Shown here piece after piece: positions 46,600 to 55,050 of a DNA stretch of 64,000 nt. Below the pieces are notes generated by a model that was given only the letters and a program-made list of their open reading frames with translations, was not told the origin of the DNA and did not search any database. Each line of letters begins with the position of its first letter. Position 1 is the stretch's first letter. The stretch is taken from the NCBI RefSeq assembly GCF_013396335.1, contig NZ_JABWSY010000016.1, positions 1 through 64,000 on the forward strand, written 5' to 3'. A program made the position numbers and the translations under genes. The DNA comes from Bacillus sp. EB106-08-02-XG196. GTDB taxonomy: Bacteria > Bacillota > Bacilli > Bacillales > Cytobacillaceae.

Positions 46600-46667
46600 T
46601 ATATTAGTAAAACTTAATTACAAATTAAAATCTTTAATTTTATATAATTATTATTAAAAGGTAGAAT
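46600..46667 (+). promoter_or_regulatory. LysR-type catabolic promoter, copy F
   Basis: Distal ATATTAGTAAAACTTAATTA, then AAAATCTTTAATTTTA, 19 bases, then TAGAAT (46662-46667), 70 bases before the plus-strand SDR start. It is the only copy on the plus strand and, like the others, is oriented towards its gene. Confidence 0.7.
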
Positions 46668-46736
46668 CAAAATGAGTCAATATTCAAAAAAATTACTTTC
46701 GACTATTACTAGCGAATCAAAACAGGAGGTTGAACT

Positions 46737-47510
46737 ATGGACTTAAAGTTATCCGGAAAAAAGGCACTTATTGTTGGAGGAAGCCGTGGTATTGGTAAAG
46801 CTGTTGCCCGCCAGTTGGCTCTAGAAGGTGTAGATTGTACGATTTGTTCAAGAACCGAATCCACTCTAAAGATCGCTGCAGAGGAATTGGCACAAGAAAC
46901 GAGGCGAAATATCTATCCGATCGTGGCAGATACCACTGATCCTAACTCTATCTTAAATCTAATTGAACAATCAGCAGCAGCAATGGGAAGCATTGATATA
47001 TTAATCAACAGCGGAGCCCGTGTTGGCGGCCAGGAGCCAGAGGATTTTTATAGTATTAAAGATGAACTTATTTTGAAAGATTTTGAAGAAAAGTACATGG
47101 GCTATTTTCGCTGTATCCGAGCGGTTGCACCTTATATGATAGAAAATAAATGGGGCCGTATAATAAATATAAGTGGTCTGGCTGCCAGAATTGGCGGCAA
47201 TTATTTTAGTTCTGGTCCGCGTAATGCATCTGTTGTCCATATGACGAAATCCGCCTCATTGGAATTAGGAAAGCACGGAATTAACGTTAATGCTGTTTAC
47301 CCAGGGATCGTCGATACTGAAACGTTTAGAGGCCGGGTCACGAATGAGGAAGCTATACGCCATGTAGAATCACTGAATTCCCTCGGCCGCTTGATAACTG
47401 CAGAGGAAATTGCTTATGTCGTTACCTTCCTGGCCTCGCCTTTGGCGGCATCGATTACTGGCGATGTTATTCCGGTAACTGGCGGCATTGGAAATACCGT
47501 TTATTTCTAA
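46737..47510 (+). CDS. SDR-fold protein lacking the YxxxK catalytic pair
   Basis: A 257-residue SDR with the cofactor loop GGSRGIG at 14-20 and CSRT after the second strand, and a normal length and C-terminus. The catalytic Ser is present (S146), but the expected Tyr and Lys fall on S159 and N163 (FSSGPRNAS), so the classical proton relay is missing. The nearby Y156 might substitute, or the protein may bind rather than reduce. GGAGG precedes the ATG. Promoter copy F puts it in the catabolic regulon. Role unclear. Confidence 0.8.
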   Translation: MDLKLSGKKALIVGGSRGIGKAVARQLALEGVDCTICSRTESTLKIAAEELAQETRRNIYPIVADTTDPNSILNLIEQSAAAMGSIDILINSGARVGGQEPEDFYSIKDELILKDFEEKYMGYFRCIRAVAPYMIENKWGRIINISGLAARIGGNYFSSGPRNASVVHMTKSASLELGKHGINVNAVYPGIVDTETFRGRVTNEEAIRHVESLNSLGRLITAEEIAYVVTFLASPLAASITGDVIPVTGGIGNTVYF

Positions 47511-47562
47511 AATAAAGAGTTTATAGGTTAACTGTTTGACATAGATTTTGGGTAATAAAATA

Positions 47563-47592
47563 GAAAACTTGCCACTGTATTGGCAAGTTTTC
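47563..47592 (+). terminator. Terminator after the plus-strand SDR gene
   Basis: GAAAACTTGCCA pairs perfectly with TGGCAAGTTTTC around a 6-base loop and is followed by TTGATTTTT. It lies 52 bp past the stop. Confidence 0.82.
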
Positions 47593-47778
47593 TTGATTTT
47601 TAATTTACATAAATTATTCAACTAAAGTCACGTTCGTACAAAAAATGGTCTCCCCATTCAATAAAGATTAATAAATTACTATTTCACAAATGGATAGACA
47701 AAAACCCTTTCATACACTAAGCATGCTAATTACACTTGAGGAATAAAAAAGTATATATCATTTATTATCCACTTAGTG

Positions 47779-47846
47779 TTGACAAATATTTTTAATATTT
47801 ATATAGTTTAATTGTCAACCAAATATGTATATTAGTTAACAATTAA
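47779..47846 (+). promoter_or_regulatory. bioY promoter with BirA operator
   Basis: TTGACA (47779-47784) and TATAGT (47802-47807) are spaced exactly 17 bp. The palindrome TTAATTGTCAACC ... GTTAACAATTAA (47808-47846) directly after the -10 matches the biotin operator bound by BirA in Bacillus. Expression should therefore fall when biotin is plentiful. The remaining space since 47593 holds nothing I can assign. Confidence 0.82.
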
Positions 47847-47865
47847 ACGACAAGGGGAAAACAAA

Positions 47866-48444
47866 ATGAAAAATCAACAAGTAAAATTAAGAATGATGAT
47901 TGTTACGGCACTTTTTTCGGCAATCATTGGCGTATTGGCCCAAATAACCATTCCACTTCCGCTCGTTCCGATTACAGGACAAACACTTGCCATTGGATTA
48001 GCAGCAACAATCCTTGGGTCACGTTACGGATCATTTTCAGTTATTTTATATTTAATTATCGGTTCTTCAGGGGTACCTGTATTTGCAGAATTTTCTGGTG
48101 GATTTTCAAAGCTTATCGGACCAACAGGAGGATATTTAGTTGGCTTCCTTCCAACAGCCTTCCTTATTGGTTGGTTCATGGAAAAAACATCCTTCAACCT
48201 CAAAAATGCAGTGATTGCAAATAGTATTGGTATGCTAATCACTTTGACATTTGGGACTGTTTGGTTGAAAGTTGCTGCAAATCTTTCTTGGACAGCCGCC
48301 TTTGCGGGAGGATTTACACCATTTATAGTTGTTGGTTTAATCAAGGCTTCCCTTGCTTCGTGGATTGGTATCTTAGTTCGAAATCGATTAATTTCAGCTA
48401 AATTATTGTTTTCAGAAAAAAATAATCTATCAAAATCAGCATAA
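47866..48444 (+). CDS. bioY: Biotin transporter substrate-binding subunit BioY
   Basis: A 192-residue integral membrane protein with six helices. It binds biotin as the S component of an ECF transporter, or works alone. Family blocks are visible: QITIPLPLVPITGQT and LYLIIGSSGVPVFAEFSGG, plus GPTGGYLVGF. CAAGGGG stands before the ATG. The BirA operator upstream supports the assignment. It lies within a locus encoding a biotin-dependent carboxylase, which could raise biotin demand. Confidence 0.93.
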   Translation: MKNQQVKLRMMIVTALFSAIIGVLAQITIPLPLVPITGQTLAIGLAATILGSRYGSFSVILYLIIGSSGVPVFAEFSGGFSKLIGPTGGYLVGFLPTAFLIGWFMEKTSFNLKNAVIANSIGMLITLTFGTVWLKVAANLSWTAAFAGGFTPFIVVGLIKASLASWIGILVRNRLISAKLLFSEKNNLSKSA

Positions 48445-48484
48445 AAACTTCAGTAAAAAACAAAATCACTAACGCGATTTAAAA

Positions 48485-48529
48485 AAAAAAGAAATGACGT
48501 ACTTACAATTCATACGTCATTTCTTTTTT
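48485..48529. terminator. Bidirectional terminator, bioY and hydrolase
   Basis: AAAGAAATGACGTA pairs with TACGTCATTTCTTT around an 11-base loop, with A and T runs at either side, between the convergent bioY and hydrolase genes. Confidence 0.85.
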
Positions 48530-48585
48530 CATATTATAAAGAAAGCACCAAAATACGGAACACTTTTTAAATATTGAGGCTAGTT

Positions 48586-49536
48586 TTATTTCATACAATC
48601 TATCTTATATTTTGCGCGATTCAAGAACTTGTCAATCCTCTTAACTGTTGATTCAATGTTCTCAGAGAAAATAGCCATGTGTGCAAAAAAGCCGTGTACC
48701 ATACCGGGTTCACATTCATATTCAACCTGCACACCAAATTTTTTCAGACGTTCAGCATAAGCCCTTCCTTCATCCCGAAGCACATCATTTTCCGCTGTGA
48801 TTACTAATGCTTTCGGGAGGCCACTTAAATCTTCAGCGACCAAGGGTGAAGCGTACTCATTACACCTGTCCTCTTCATTCCTTAAATAATGATCACGGAA
48901 CCAAATAAGCTGTTCGCGATCCAGACCAAATCCTTTTGCAAATGTTTGATGGGATTCCGTATTGCACTCAAGGTTTGTCGGAGGATAAAGTAAGACCTGA
49001 GCAGTGATGTTGGGACCTTTTCTGTCTCTCGCCATCAACGTAACTACTGTTGCTAGATTTCCACCTACGCTGTCCCCTCCGACTATCAATCTTGAAACAT
49101 CTCCATTAAAGGAAGTCCCTTTTTCATACACCCATTCCAAAGCCTCAAATGCGTCTTCGACTGCAGTCGGAAACTTATACTCTGGTGCAAGACGATAGTT
49201 TACGGATACAACAATGCTTTCCGTTCTATTAGCAATCATTCGACAGCTTGCATCCGTCGATTCAATGTCTCCAAGAACCCATCCCCCACCATGGTAGTAT
49301 ATAAATAGAGGAAAGGGACCTTGCCCTTCTGGTATGTATACCCGACATTTGATTTCTTCTTCCTGGCTTACAGGAAGCATCAAATTCTCTACCTTTAAAA
49401 GCGGTTCTAATTTGACAGCAGGGCGCGGTGCCTTTGCCAGCATATCTCTTACTGTCTTAGGATCCATTTTATGAATAGGCGGCATCTGATTAAATGCTTG
49501 TAAATATTTTTCTGCTTGCGGATCTATATTTACCAT
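48586..49536 (-). CDS. Alpha/beta hydrolase, hormone-sensitive lipase family
   Basis: A 316-residue cytoplasmic esterase. It carries the oxyanion motif HGGGW (82-86), the nucleophile S156 in GGDSVGGN, the Asp in TAENDVLRDEG and the His in GMVHGFF, so the triad is complete. It acts on short-chain or aryl esters. GAGGATG precedes the ATG. No copy of the shared LysR promoter lies in front, so its membership in the regulon is not shown. It may supply an acid substrate to the pathway. Confidence 0.85.
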   Translation of the reverse strand: MVNIDPQAEKYLQAFNQMPPIHKMDPKTVRDMLAKAPRPAVKLEPLLKVENLMLPVSQEEEIKCRVYIPEGQGPFPLFIYYHGGGWVLGDIESTDASCRMIANRTESIVVSVNYRLAPEYKFPTAVEDAFEALEWVYEKGTSFNGDVSRLIVGGDSVGGNLATVVTLMARDRKGPNITAQVLLYPPTNLECNTESHQTFAKGFGLDREQLIWFRDHYLRNEEDRCNEYASPLVAEDLSGLPKALVITAENDVLRDEGRAYAERLKKFGVQVEYECEPGMVHGFFAHMAIFSENIESTVKRIDKFLNRAKYKIDCMK

Positions 49537-49626
49537 GGAACATCATCCTCACTTCAATTAATATTAAAATTAACTCGGCTATATCCAAACCTTTCATTCC
49601 TGTCAAAAGGCATTTAAAAACATAAA

Positions 49627-49669
49627 ATGGTGATTTTATTCACCATATTTCGTTGAATAAAATCACCAT
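49627..49669 (-). terminator. Long hairpin after dioxygenase 2
   Basis: A perfect 16-bp stem (ATGGTGATTTTATTCA and complement) with an 11-base loop lies 48 bp past the stop of dioxygenase 2. T-rich DNA follows on the minus strand. It probably ends the four-gene operon that begins at 54,785. Confidence 0.7.
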
Positions 49670-49716
49670 CTCACTTGATATAAGAAATAATGGTGATTAT
49701 AACTACCACCAGCTTT

Positions 49717-50715
49717 TTATCTAGTTACGGGTGCTCCTCCAATATAAAACTCGAAATCCGGGGCAATTTTCCTTCCATTTGGCATCATGAGCCATAATCT
49801 TAATAGATGGCGTTTCTTGTCATCTTCTTCGTAATCTTCAAAATGAGTCCGTGAATGAAAAACAGTATAATTATTAACGAATTGCATATCACCCGGTTCC
49901 ATCATCATATCTATATGGAAGTTTTCATCATGAGTGAGGGAATCGATAAAATCAAATACTTCGATTTCCTCTTCCGACAAAGGGATCCCTGTTTTCGTTT
50001 GTGCTGATTGGACATATTGGCGAATATATCTGCAGCTTAATTTACCATCGTAATAGCTAAAGATCGGTGTTTGAACTACTGGAGATTGACCAGGTGCTTC
50101 TTCCCCGCGAAGATCATGGGCAAATGGACGATAGAGAATTTCAAGGTACTCTGGGTGCTTCTCCAGAATTTCATTATAGATCGACATCGCACTTGCGATA
50201 CTGCTTAAACCGCCAGATTTTGCTTTCTTAAGACATAGTAATCCGACCACATCAGCAAGATCTGTGTGATAATCAAGATGTACATTCGTTTGGTAACCAC
50301 GTACTTTTGTATTATCACTAAAGTCTTTACCTACGTTTTTGATATGCCCTAAAAGTTCCCCAGTTTTGCTTTGGATTATCGGCAGTCCCAAGTGAAGTCC
50401 GAGACCCCAGTAAATGATGCCCGCTTCTTCGTCAGTAAACTGGTCCATTGGCAATCCACGAATCAATAGAAATCCTCTTCCATTCTCCAGCTCGTCAACA
50501 AAGTATTTAATTTCGTCAGCTAAATCAGGAATCGGGAAATCCTCCTTATTAAAATCAGGTGCTTTTAATCCCTTTTGTTGAACATGTAATACAGCCTTTT
50601 CAAGAGCAGCAATCGTGTTCTCGGATAAATAATAAATCCATGATTCATCTTTAGCCAGTTCAATACCTTTCCACGCAGAACGCCCTTGGATTTTTTCATT
50701 TAAAATGATTGACAT
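49717..50715 (-). CDS. TauD/TfdA-type Fe(II)/2-oxoglutarate oxygenase, paralogue 2
   Basis: A 332-residue paralogue of the oxygenases at 45,238 and 52,182. The Fe-binding HxD is HTD (in YHTDLADVVG) and the distal His is in VFHSRT, so it should be active. It differs from the other two around the active site (LDYHTDLAD rather than PFH.DGSD) and lacks their C-terminal extension (GKxGRGG...), ending EFYIGGAPVTR. This suggests a different substrate. The ATG at 50715 follows GGAGGAG. Last gene of a four-gene run. Confidence 0.82.
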   Translation of the reverse strand: MSIILNEKIQGRSAWKGIELAKDESWIYYLSENTIAALEKAVLHVQQKGLKAPDFNKEDFPIPDLADEIKYFVDELENGRGFLLIRGLPMDQFTDEEAGIIYWGLGLHLGLPIIQSKTGELLGHIKNVGKDFSDNTKVRGYQTNVHLDYHTDLADVVGLLCLKKAKSGGLSSIASAMSIYNEILEKHPEYLEILYRPFAHDLRGEEAPGQSPVVQTPIFSYYDGKLSCRYIRQYVQSAQTKTGIPLSEEEIEVFDFIDSLTHDENFHIDMMMEPGDMQFVNNYTVFHSRTHFEDYEEDDKKRHLLRLWLMMPNGRKIAPDFEFYIGGAPVTR

Positions 50716-50798
50716 TAAAACTCCTCCTTCAAAATGGACTATTGCCAATTTACTATTTTTGTACTTTAATAATTTTCAATTATATAAAAATATTATTT

Positions 50799-52088
50799 TT
50801 AACTTATTTTCTCCTCTGCTTCAATCATTGTGTGGCCTTGCTTTGCGGGACGTACACCGATCCAAAATAATAGTCCGATAATCAGCATCCCTATAGAAGA
50901 GGCTTGAAACGCATAACCATAACCTATTGCCTCAGTCCCTGCATTTTGGATAAGATATCCAAAGACGAGTGGAGCAATAATACTTGTTGTACTTGCAAGA
51001 GCAATAAAGGTCCCTTGTGCCTTTCCAATGTTTTGTGGAGAAAAAAACTCCATCAAAATGGCGGGCGCGAGTGAAAGAATGACATACGCAAAACCAGGTG
51101 CAAGGGTAAAGAATATTATGGACATAGACGTTGAAGTCACGGTATTTGCTAGATATATACATAAACCGGATAACACCATCATGAAACCAGCAAGATTAAT
51201 TCGTGCTTTGCGAATATCTCCTGTTTTCCGATAAAGCCGATCTGAAAGTAAAGCAAATCCAAATTGGCAAAAAGCTGCAAAAAGAAAAGGTAAAGACACG
51301 GCTAGTTTTAATGTTTGACCATTAAACTGTTGAATTTTGGCAAAGTAGGCTGGAAACCATACCGCTTGAACGGACAATAACCAATAGGCACACCCACCGC
51401 ACAAAACGGTCAAAATAAAATTTTTAGATAAAAGATGCGGATAAAACTGGCGCCATGAAACCTTAGTGAGGCTAGACGACTGTTGCTCCTTTTGATGAAT
51501 GTCAGACAGCCCGATTTCTTTTGGGCTTTCTTTACCGAAAATCTGCCATAAAACTAACACAATCAGGCCAAGAATACCCATGGCAATAAATGCAGATCTC
51601 CATCCATAATGTTCAATCAAGGAGATTAATAATGGCGAAGCAATCGCTGAACCCCCTGTCGTACCTAAGAGAACAGCACCAAAGCCTATTCCGTGTCTAT
51701 GTTTCGGGAACCATTTTCCTATGATTGCCGTAGATAGAGCGGGAGCTGGACCTTCACCTGCTCCCAAAATCATTCTTGTTAACACAAGCAGAGACAAACT
51801 GGAAACGAAAGGGGTTGTAAATTGAACAATCAACCAGATCAAAGAAATCCACGATAACATTTTTTTCGTGTTTTTGGAATCGGCCATACCTCCAAGAATG
51901 AAAGAGGAGAAGGTAAAGAACCAAAAGAATGAACTTCCTACAATTCCCCATTGCGAAGGACTTAAATGTAACTCTTTCATTAAAGGAACGGAAACCAAAC
52001 CAATGATAATTTTATCTACTTGGTTGATCATACCGGAAAGAACTAGAAATAATAAAATAATCCAAGAATACTTTGGAGTGCTTGACAT
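50799..52088 (-). CDS. MFS transporter (anion:cation symporter type), paralogue 2
   Basis: A 429-residue, 12-helix carrier aligning end to end with the carrier at 43,794-45,083, including the GGMADSKNTKK loop and KWFPKHRHGIGFGAVL. Differences gather in helix 4-5 (GTTGGSAIAS against GAAIGPAIAS) and the loop after helix 6. GTGAGG precedes the ATG. It sits between dioxygenases 3 and 2, so each carrier has at least one oxygenase partner. Confidence 0.85.
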   Translation of the reverse strand: MSSTPKYSWIILLFLVLSGMINQVDKIIIGLVSVPLMKELHLSPSQWGIVGSSFFWFFTFSSFILGGMADSKNTKKMLSWISLIWLIVQFTTPFVSSLSLLVLTRMILGAGEGPAPALSTAIIGKWFPKHRHGIGFGAVLLGTTGGSAIASPLLISLIEHYGWRSAFIAMGILGLIVLVLWQIFGKESPKEIGLSDIHQKEQQSSSLTKVSWRQFYPHLLSKNFILTVLCGGCAYWLLSVQAVWFPAYFAKIQQFNGQTLKLAVSLPFLFAAFCQFGFALLSDRLYRKTGDIRKARINLAGFMMVLSGLCIYLANTVTSTSMSIIFFTLAPGFAYVILSLAPAILMEFFSPQNIGKAQGTFIALASTTSIIAPLVFGYLIQNAGTEAIGYGYAFQASSIGMLIIGLLFWIGVRPAKQGHTMIEAEEKIS

Positions 52089-52181
52089 CTATATATCCTC
52101 ACTTTTTCCTATATAAGGAACACATTTTCCTAAAATCTGAAAATGTGTTCCCACTGGTTCTTACGAAATGTTGAAGCAAAA

Positions 52182-53237
52182 TTACTTCAATGTTTCTACA
52201 ATACCGCCAGCTGTTTGTTTACGAGGAGGTACACCGCCGCGACCCGGTTTTCCCGTATTCTCATCAATAAACATCGCGAAATCCGGGGAAATTTCCCGGC
52301 CATTTGGCATCGTGAGCCACAATCTTAATAAATGACGTTTTCGATCCAGTTCTTCATAGTCTTCATATTGAGTACGTGAGTGAAGAACCGTATAATTATT
52401 GACAAATTGCATATCACCTTCCTCCAGCAGCATATTATAATGCAACTTTTCATCATGAAGGAGGGAATCCAGTAAGTCTAATGCTTCAATTTCAACTTTC
52501 GACAGATGGATACCTGTTTTCGCTTGTGCTGATTCGATAAATAAACGGACATATCGGCAGCTCAATTTTCCATCATAGTAACTAAAGATTGGTGATGTAA
52601 ATACTGGAGATTCTCCTGGCGCTTCCTCTCCACGACGATCAAAGTTAAATGGGCGGCAGAGAATTCCTAAATATTCGGGATTCTTCTCCAGAATTTCATT
52701 ATAAACAGCCATCGAGCTAATGATACTGCTGTAACCTCCGGATTTCCCTTTTCGCAGGCTTAACAATCCGACAACGTCAGATCCATCCGCGTGAAAAGGA
52801 AGATGCAGTTTCGTTTGGTAACCGCGTACATTTGAATTTTCCAAGCTAAGACCTTGATCCCTAACGTGCCCTAAAAGATCACCATTAGCGTTTTGCGATA
52901 CCGGAGTGCCCATATGAAGGCCGAGACCCCAGTAAATGATGCTGGCTTCTTCATCTGTATACCTTTCAATTGGTAATCCACGAATTAATAGAAATCCTCT
53001 ACCATTCTCCAGCTCTTCAACAAAGTAATCGATTTCATCTAAGAGATCTGAAATCGGGAAGTCCTCCTTGTTAAAATCAGGTGCTTTTAAACCCTTTTGT
53101 TTAACATGTGCTAAAGCGTTATCAAGCGAAGCTATCGTTTTTTCGGACAAATAATAAACCCATGATTCATCTTTAGCCAAGTCAGTGCCTTTCCAAGCTA
53201 CTGGCCCTTTAACTTTTTCCTTTAAAATGGTTGACAT
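52182..53237 (-). CDS. TauD/TfdA-type Fe(II)/2-oxoglutarate oxygenase, paralogue 3
   Basis: A 351-residue oxygenase with the same length and C-terminal extension as paralogue 1 (GKPGRGGVPPRKQTAGG). The metal triad is H-A-D in FHADGSD and the His of VLHSRT. The two are more alike than either is to paralogue 2. AGGGGGA precedes the ATG. It lies 33 bp after the acyl-CoA synthetase gene, so the oxidised product may be CoA-activated by its neighbour. Confidence 0.83.
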   Translation of the reverse strand: MSTILKEKVKGPVAWKGTDLAKDESWVYYLSEKTIASLDNALAHVKQKGLKAPDFNKEDFPISDLLDEIDYFVEELENGRGFLLIRGLPIERYTDEEASIIYWGLGLHMGTPVSQNANGDLLGHVRDQGLSLENSNVRGYQTKLHLPFHADGSDVVGLLSLRKGKSGGYSSIISSMAVYNEILEKNPEYLGILCRPFNFDRRGEEAPGESPVFTSPIFSYYDGKLSCRYVRLFIESAQAKTGIHLSKVEIEALDLLDSLLHDEKLHYNMLLEEGDMQFVNNYTVLHSRTQYEDYEELDRKRHLLRLWLTMPNGREISPDFAMFIDENTGKPGRGGVPPRKQTAGGIVETLK

Positions 53238-53270
53238 AAATAATCCCCCTATAATAATTTGATTATTTTC

Positions 53271-54785
53271 TTACTTTACTTCAGTCAATTCTCTTAACTC
53301 TCTGCGCAAAATCTTCCCTGTCGAGTTCTTAGGCAGTTCTTTAAAAAATTCCACTTGTTTAGGAAGTTTGTACTTCACCAGCTTATCCTTACAGAATTCA
53401 ATAATGTCATTCATGGTGAATTGCTCATCCTTAACTACGACGTAAGCTTTTACGCTTTCTCCGTATTCTCCATCAGGAACTCCAATTACGGCCGCCTCGA
53501 CAACGGCAGGATGCTGATACAGGACTTCCTCTACTTCACGGGGATATACATTGTAACCGCCCACAATAATCATGTCCTTCTTGCGGTCAACAATGTAGAT
53601 GTAACCTTCTTCATCCATTGTTGCGAGATCACCGGTGTAAAACCACCCGTCTTTAAAAGCTGCTGATGTAGCTTTCGGCATCCCCAAATATCCTTTCATT
53701 ACATTTGGCCCTTGAACAACTAACTCTCCGACTTCACCTCTCGGCAATTCTTTACCGAACTCATCTACAACTAAGCTTTGGACAGCTGGAATATTCAAGC
53801 CGATAGAACCTGGTTTGCGGGTTCCTTTTAATGGATTAATCGCAACGAGAGGAGCTGTTTCCGAAAGTCCATATCCTTCTAAGATTGAAACGTTAAACTT
53901 GTTTTCAAATTTATGCAGCATCTCGACCGGAATCGAGGCACCTCCAGAGATACACATGCGAATAGATTGGAAATCCACCGCAGTCACTTCAGGTAATTGA
54001 TTGATAAAACTGTACATTGTAGGTACGCCTGCAAACACAGTTGCCTTTCTTTCTCGAATGGTGCTGACCACTTCGAAAGGGCTGAATTTAGGCTGGATCA
54101 GGACTGTTGCTCCGCAAGCAATTGGTGCATTTAAACAAACTGTCATACAGAAAACATGAAACATTGGCAGGACTGCTACTACACGGTCATTTTCATCGAG
54201 TTCAAGTAATTTTGAAATAGAGTCTGCATTCGATGCTAAGTTCCGATGTGATAACATCGCACCCTTTGGTTTCCCGGTGGTACCTGACGTGTACAGAATG
54301 ACTGCAAGGTCTTCTTGATCAATGTAAGGGCTTCCACAAACATTCAGGCTTGTTGCCATGAGATGTTCCCATGTCCATTCCTGATTATCAGCATCGGTAT
54401 AAATGACTAACTTTAGATTTTTCAATTGTTTCTTTACTTCTGATAACTTCGGCTCTACGGATACGTGAGCAATGACCGCTTTGGCTTGACTATTATCTAA
54501 TATGTAGCTGATTTCCCCTTGGGTAAATAAAGGATTAATCGGTACAACAAATGCACCTAGTCGTAAAATGCCGTAGTAGGCAATGAGAAATTCAGAGCTA
54601 TTTCCTAATAAAAGAGCCACTCCATCTCCCTTCCCTATTCCTTGGGCAGACAATCCAGCAGCCAATTGATCCACCTGCTGATTTAGTTCCCTATAAGTAA
54701 CACTTTTATCACTATAGATATAAGCGATACTTTCTGGGAAATTACTTGCGCTTTTTTTCAGATTTTCGTATAGATTATTACTCAT
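53271..54785 (-). CDS. AMP-forming acyl-CoA synthetase
   Basis: A 504-residue acyl-adenylate-forming ligase that activates a carboxylic acid with ATP and CoA. The P-loop-like YTSGTTGKPKGAM, the GYGLSETAP motif, YTGDL and the C-terminal VDRKKDMIIVGGYNVYP with PKNSTGKILRRE lysine are all present. The ATG at 54785 follows GGGGTGG. It heads the operon ligase-dioxygenase 3-MFS 2-dioxygenase 2 behind promoter copy G. Length and motifs fit medium/long-chain or aryl acids; substrate not resolved. Confidence 0.88.
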   Translation of the reverse strand: MSNNLYENLKKSASNFPESIAYIYSDKSVTYRELNQQVDQLAAGLSAQGIGKGDGVALLLGNSSEFLIAYYGILRLGAFVVPINPLFTQGEISYILDNSQAKAVIAHVSVEPKLSEVKKQLKNLKLVIYTDADNQEWTWEHLMATSLNVCGSPYIDQEDLAVILYTSGTTGKPKGAMLSHRNLASNADSISKLLELDENDRVVAVLPMFHVFCMTVCLNAPIACGATVLIQPKFSPFEVVSTIRERKATVFAGVPTMYSFINQLPEVTAVDFQSIRMCISGGASIPVEMLHKFENKFNVSILEGYGLSETAPLVAINPLKGTRKPGSIGLNIPAVQSLVVDEFGKELPRGEVGELVVQGPNVMKGYLGMPKATSAAFKDGWFYTGDLATMDEEGYIYIVDRKKDMIIVGGYNVYPREVEEVLYQHPAVVEAAVIGVPDGEYGESVKAYVVVKDEQFTMNDIIEFCKDKLVKYKLPKQVEFFKELPKNSTGKILRRELRELTEVK

Positions 54786-54864
54786 CAAGATTTCCACCCC
54801 TTTTCCTCACTTAGAAGCGTTATTTACGCTTACTATTGTGAATATTTTAAATATTACTACATTG

Positions 54865-54932
54865 AGTATACTCATAAATAATAATTAAATAAAATTAAAG
54901 ATTTTAATTTGTATATAACAATTGCTAATATA
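54865..54932 (-). promoter_or_regulatory. LysR-type catabolic promoter, copy G
   Basis: In the direction of the acyl-CoA synthetase: distal arm, then AAAATCTTTAATTTTA, 19 bases, then TATACT (54865-54870), 80 bases before the ATG. The distal arm (GTATATTAGCAATTGTTATA) diverges from the consensus. Confidence 0.68.
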
Positions 54933-55000
54933 CAAAAGTAAGGTTCAACATAGCCAGGTTCAGGTGGGCTGCTTCCAAGGCTCTCTACATTCACTTCTAA

Positions 55001-55042
55001 AAAAAAAGACAAAGCCCAAGTAACATAGGCTTTGTCTTTTTT
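55001..55042 (-). terminator. Terminator after the second lysR gene
   Basis: AAAAAGACAAAGCC pairs with GGCTTTGTCTTTTT around an 11-base loop, just past the stop at 55051, with a long T run on the minus strand. Confidence 0.85.
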
Positions 55043-55050
55043 CATTTTTG

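Noticed and set aside
49678..49716. Third copy of the ATGGTGATT arm after dioxygenase 2
   Set aside because: Only a 9-10 base match to one arm of the hairpin at 49627; too short to call a repeat family.
43794..54785. Composite transposon carrying the duplicated modules
   Set aside because: No transposase, terminal inverted repeats or target duplications are visible; simple tandem or segmental duplication suffices.
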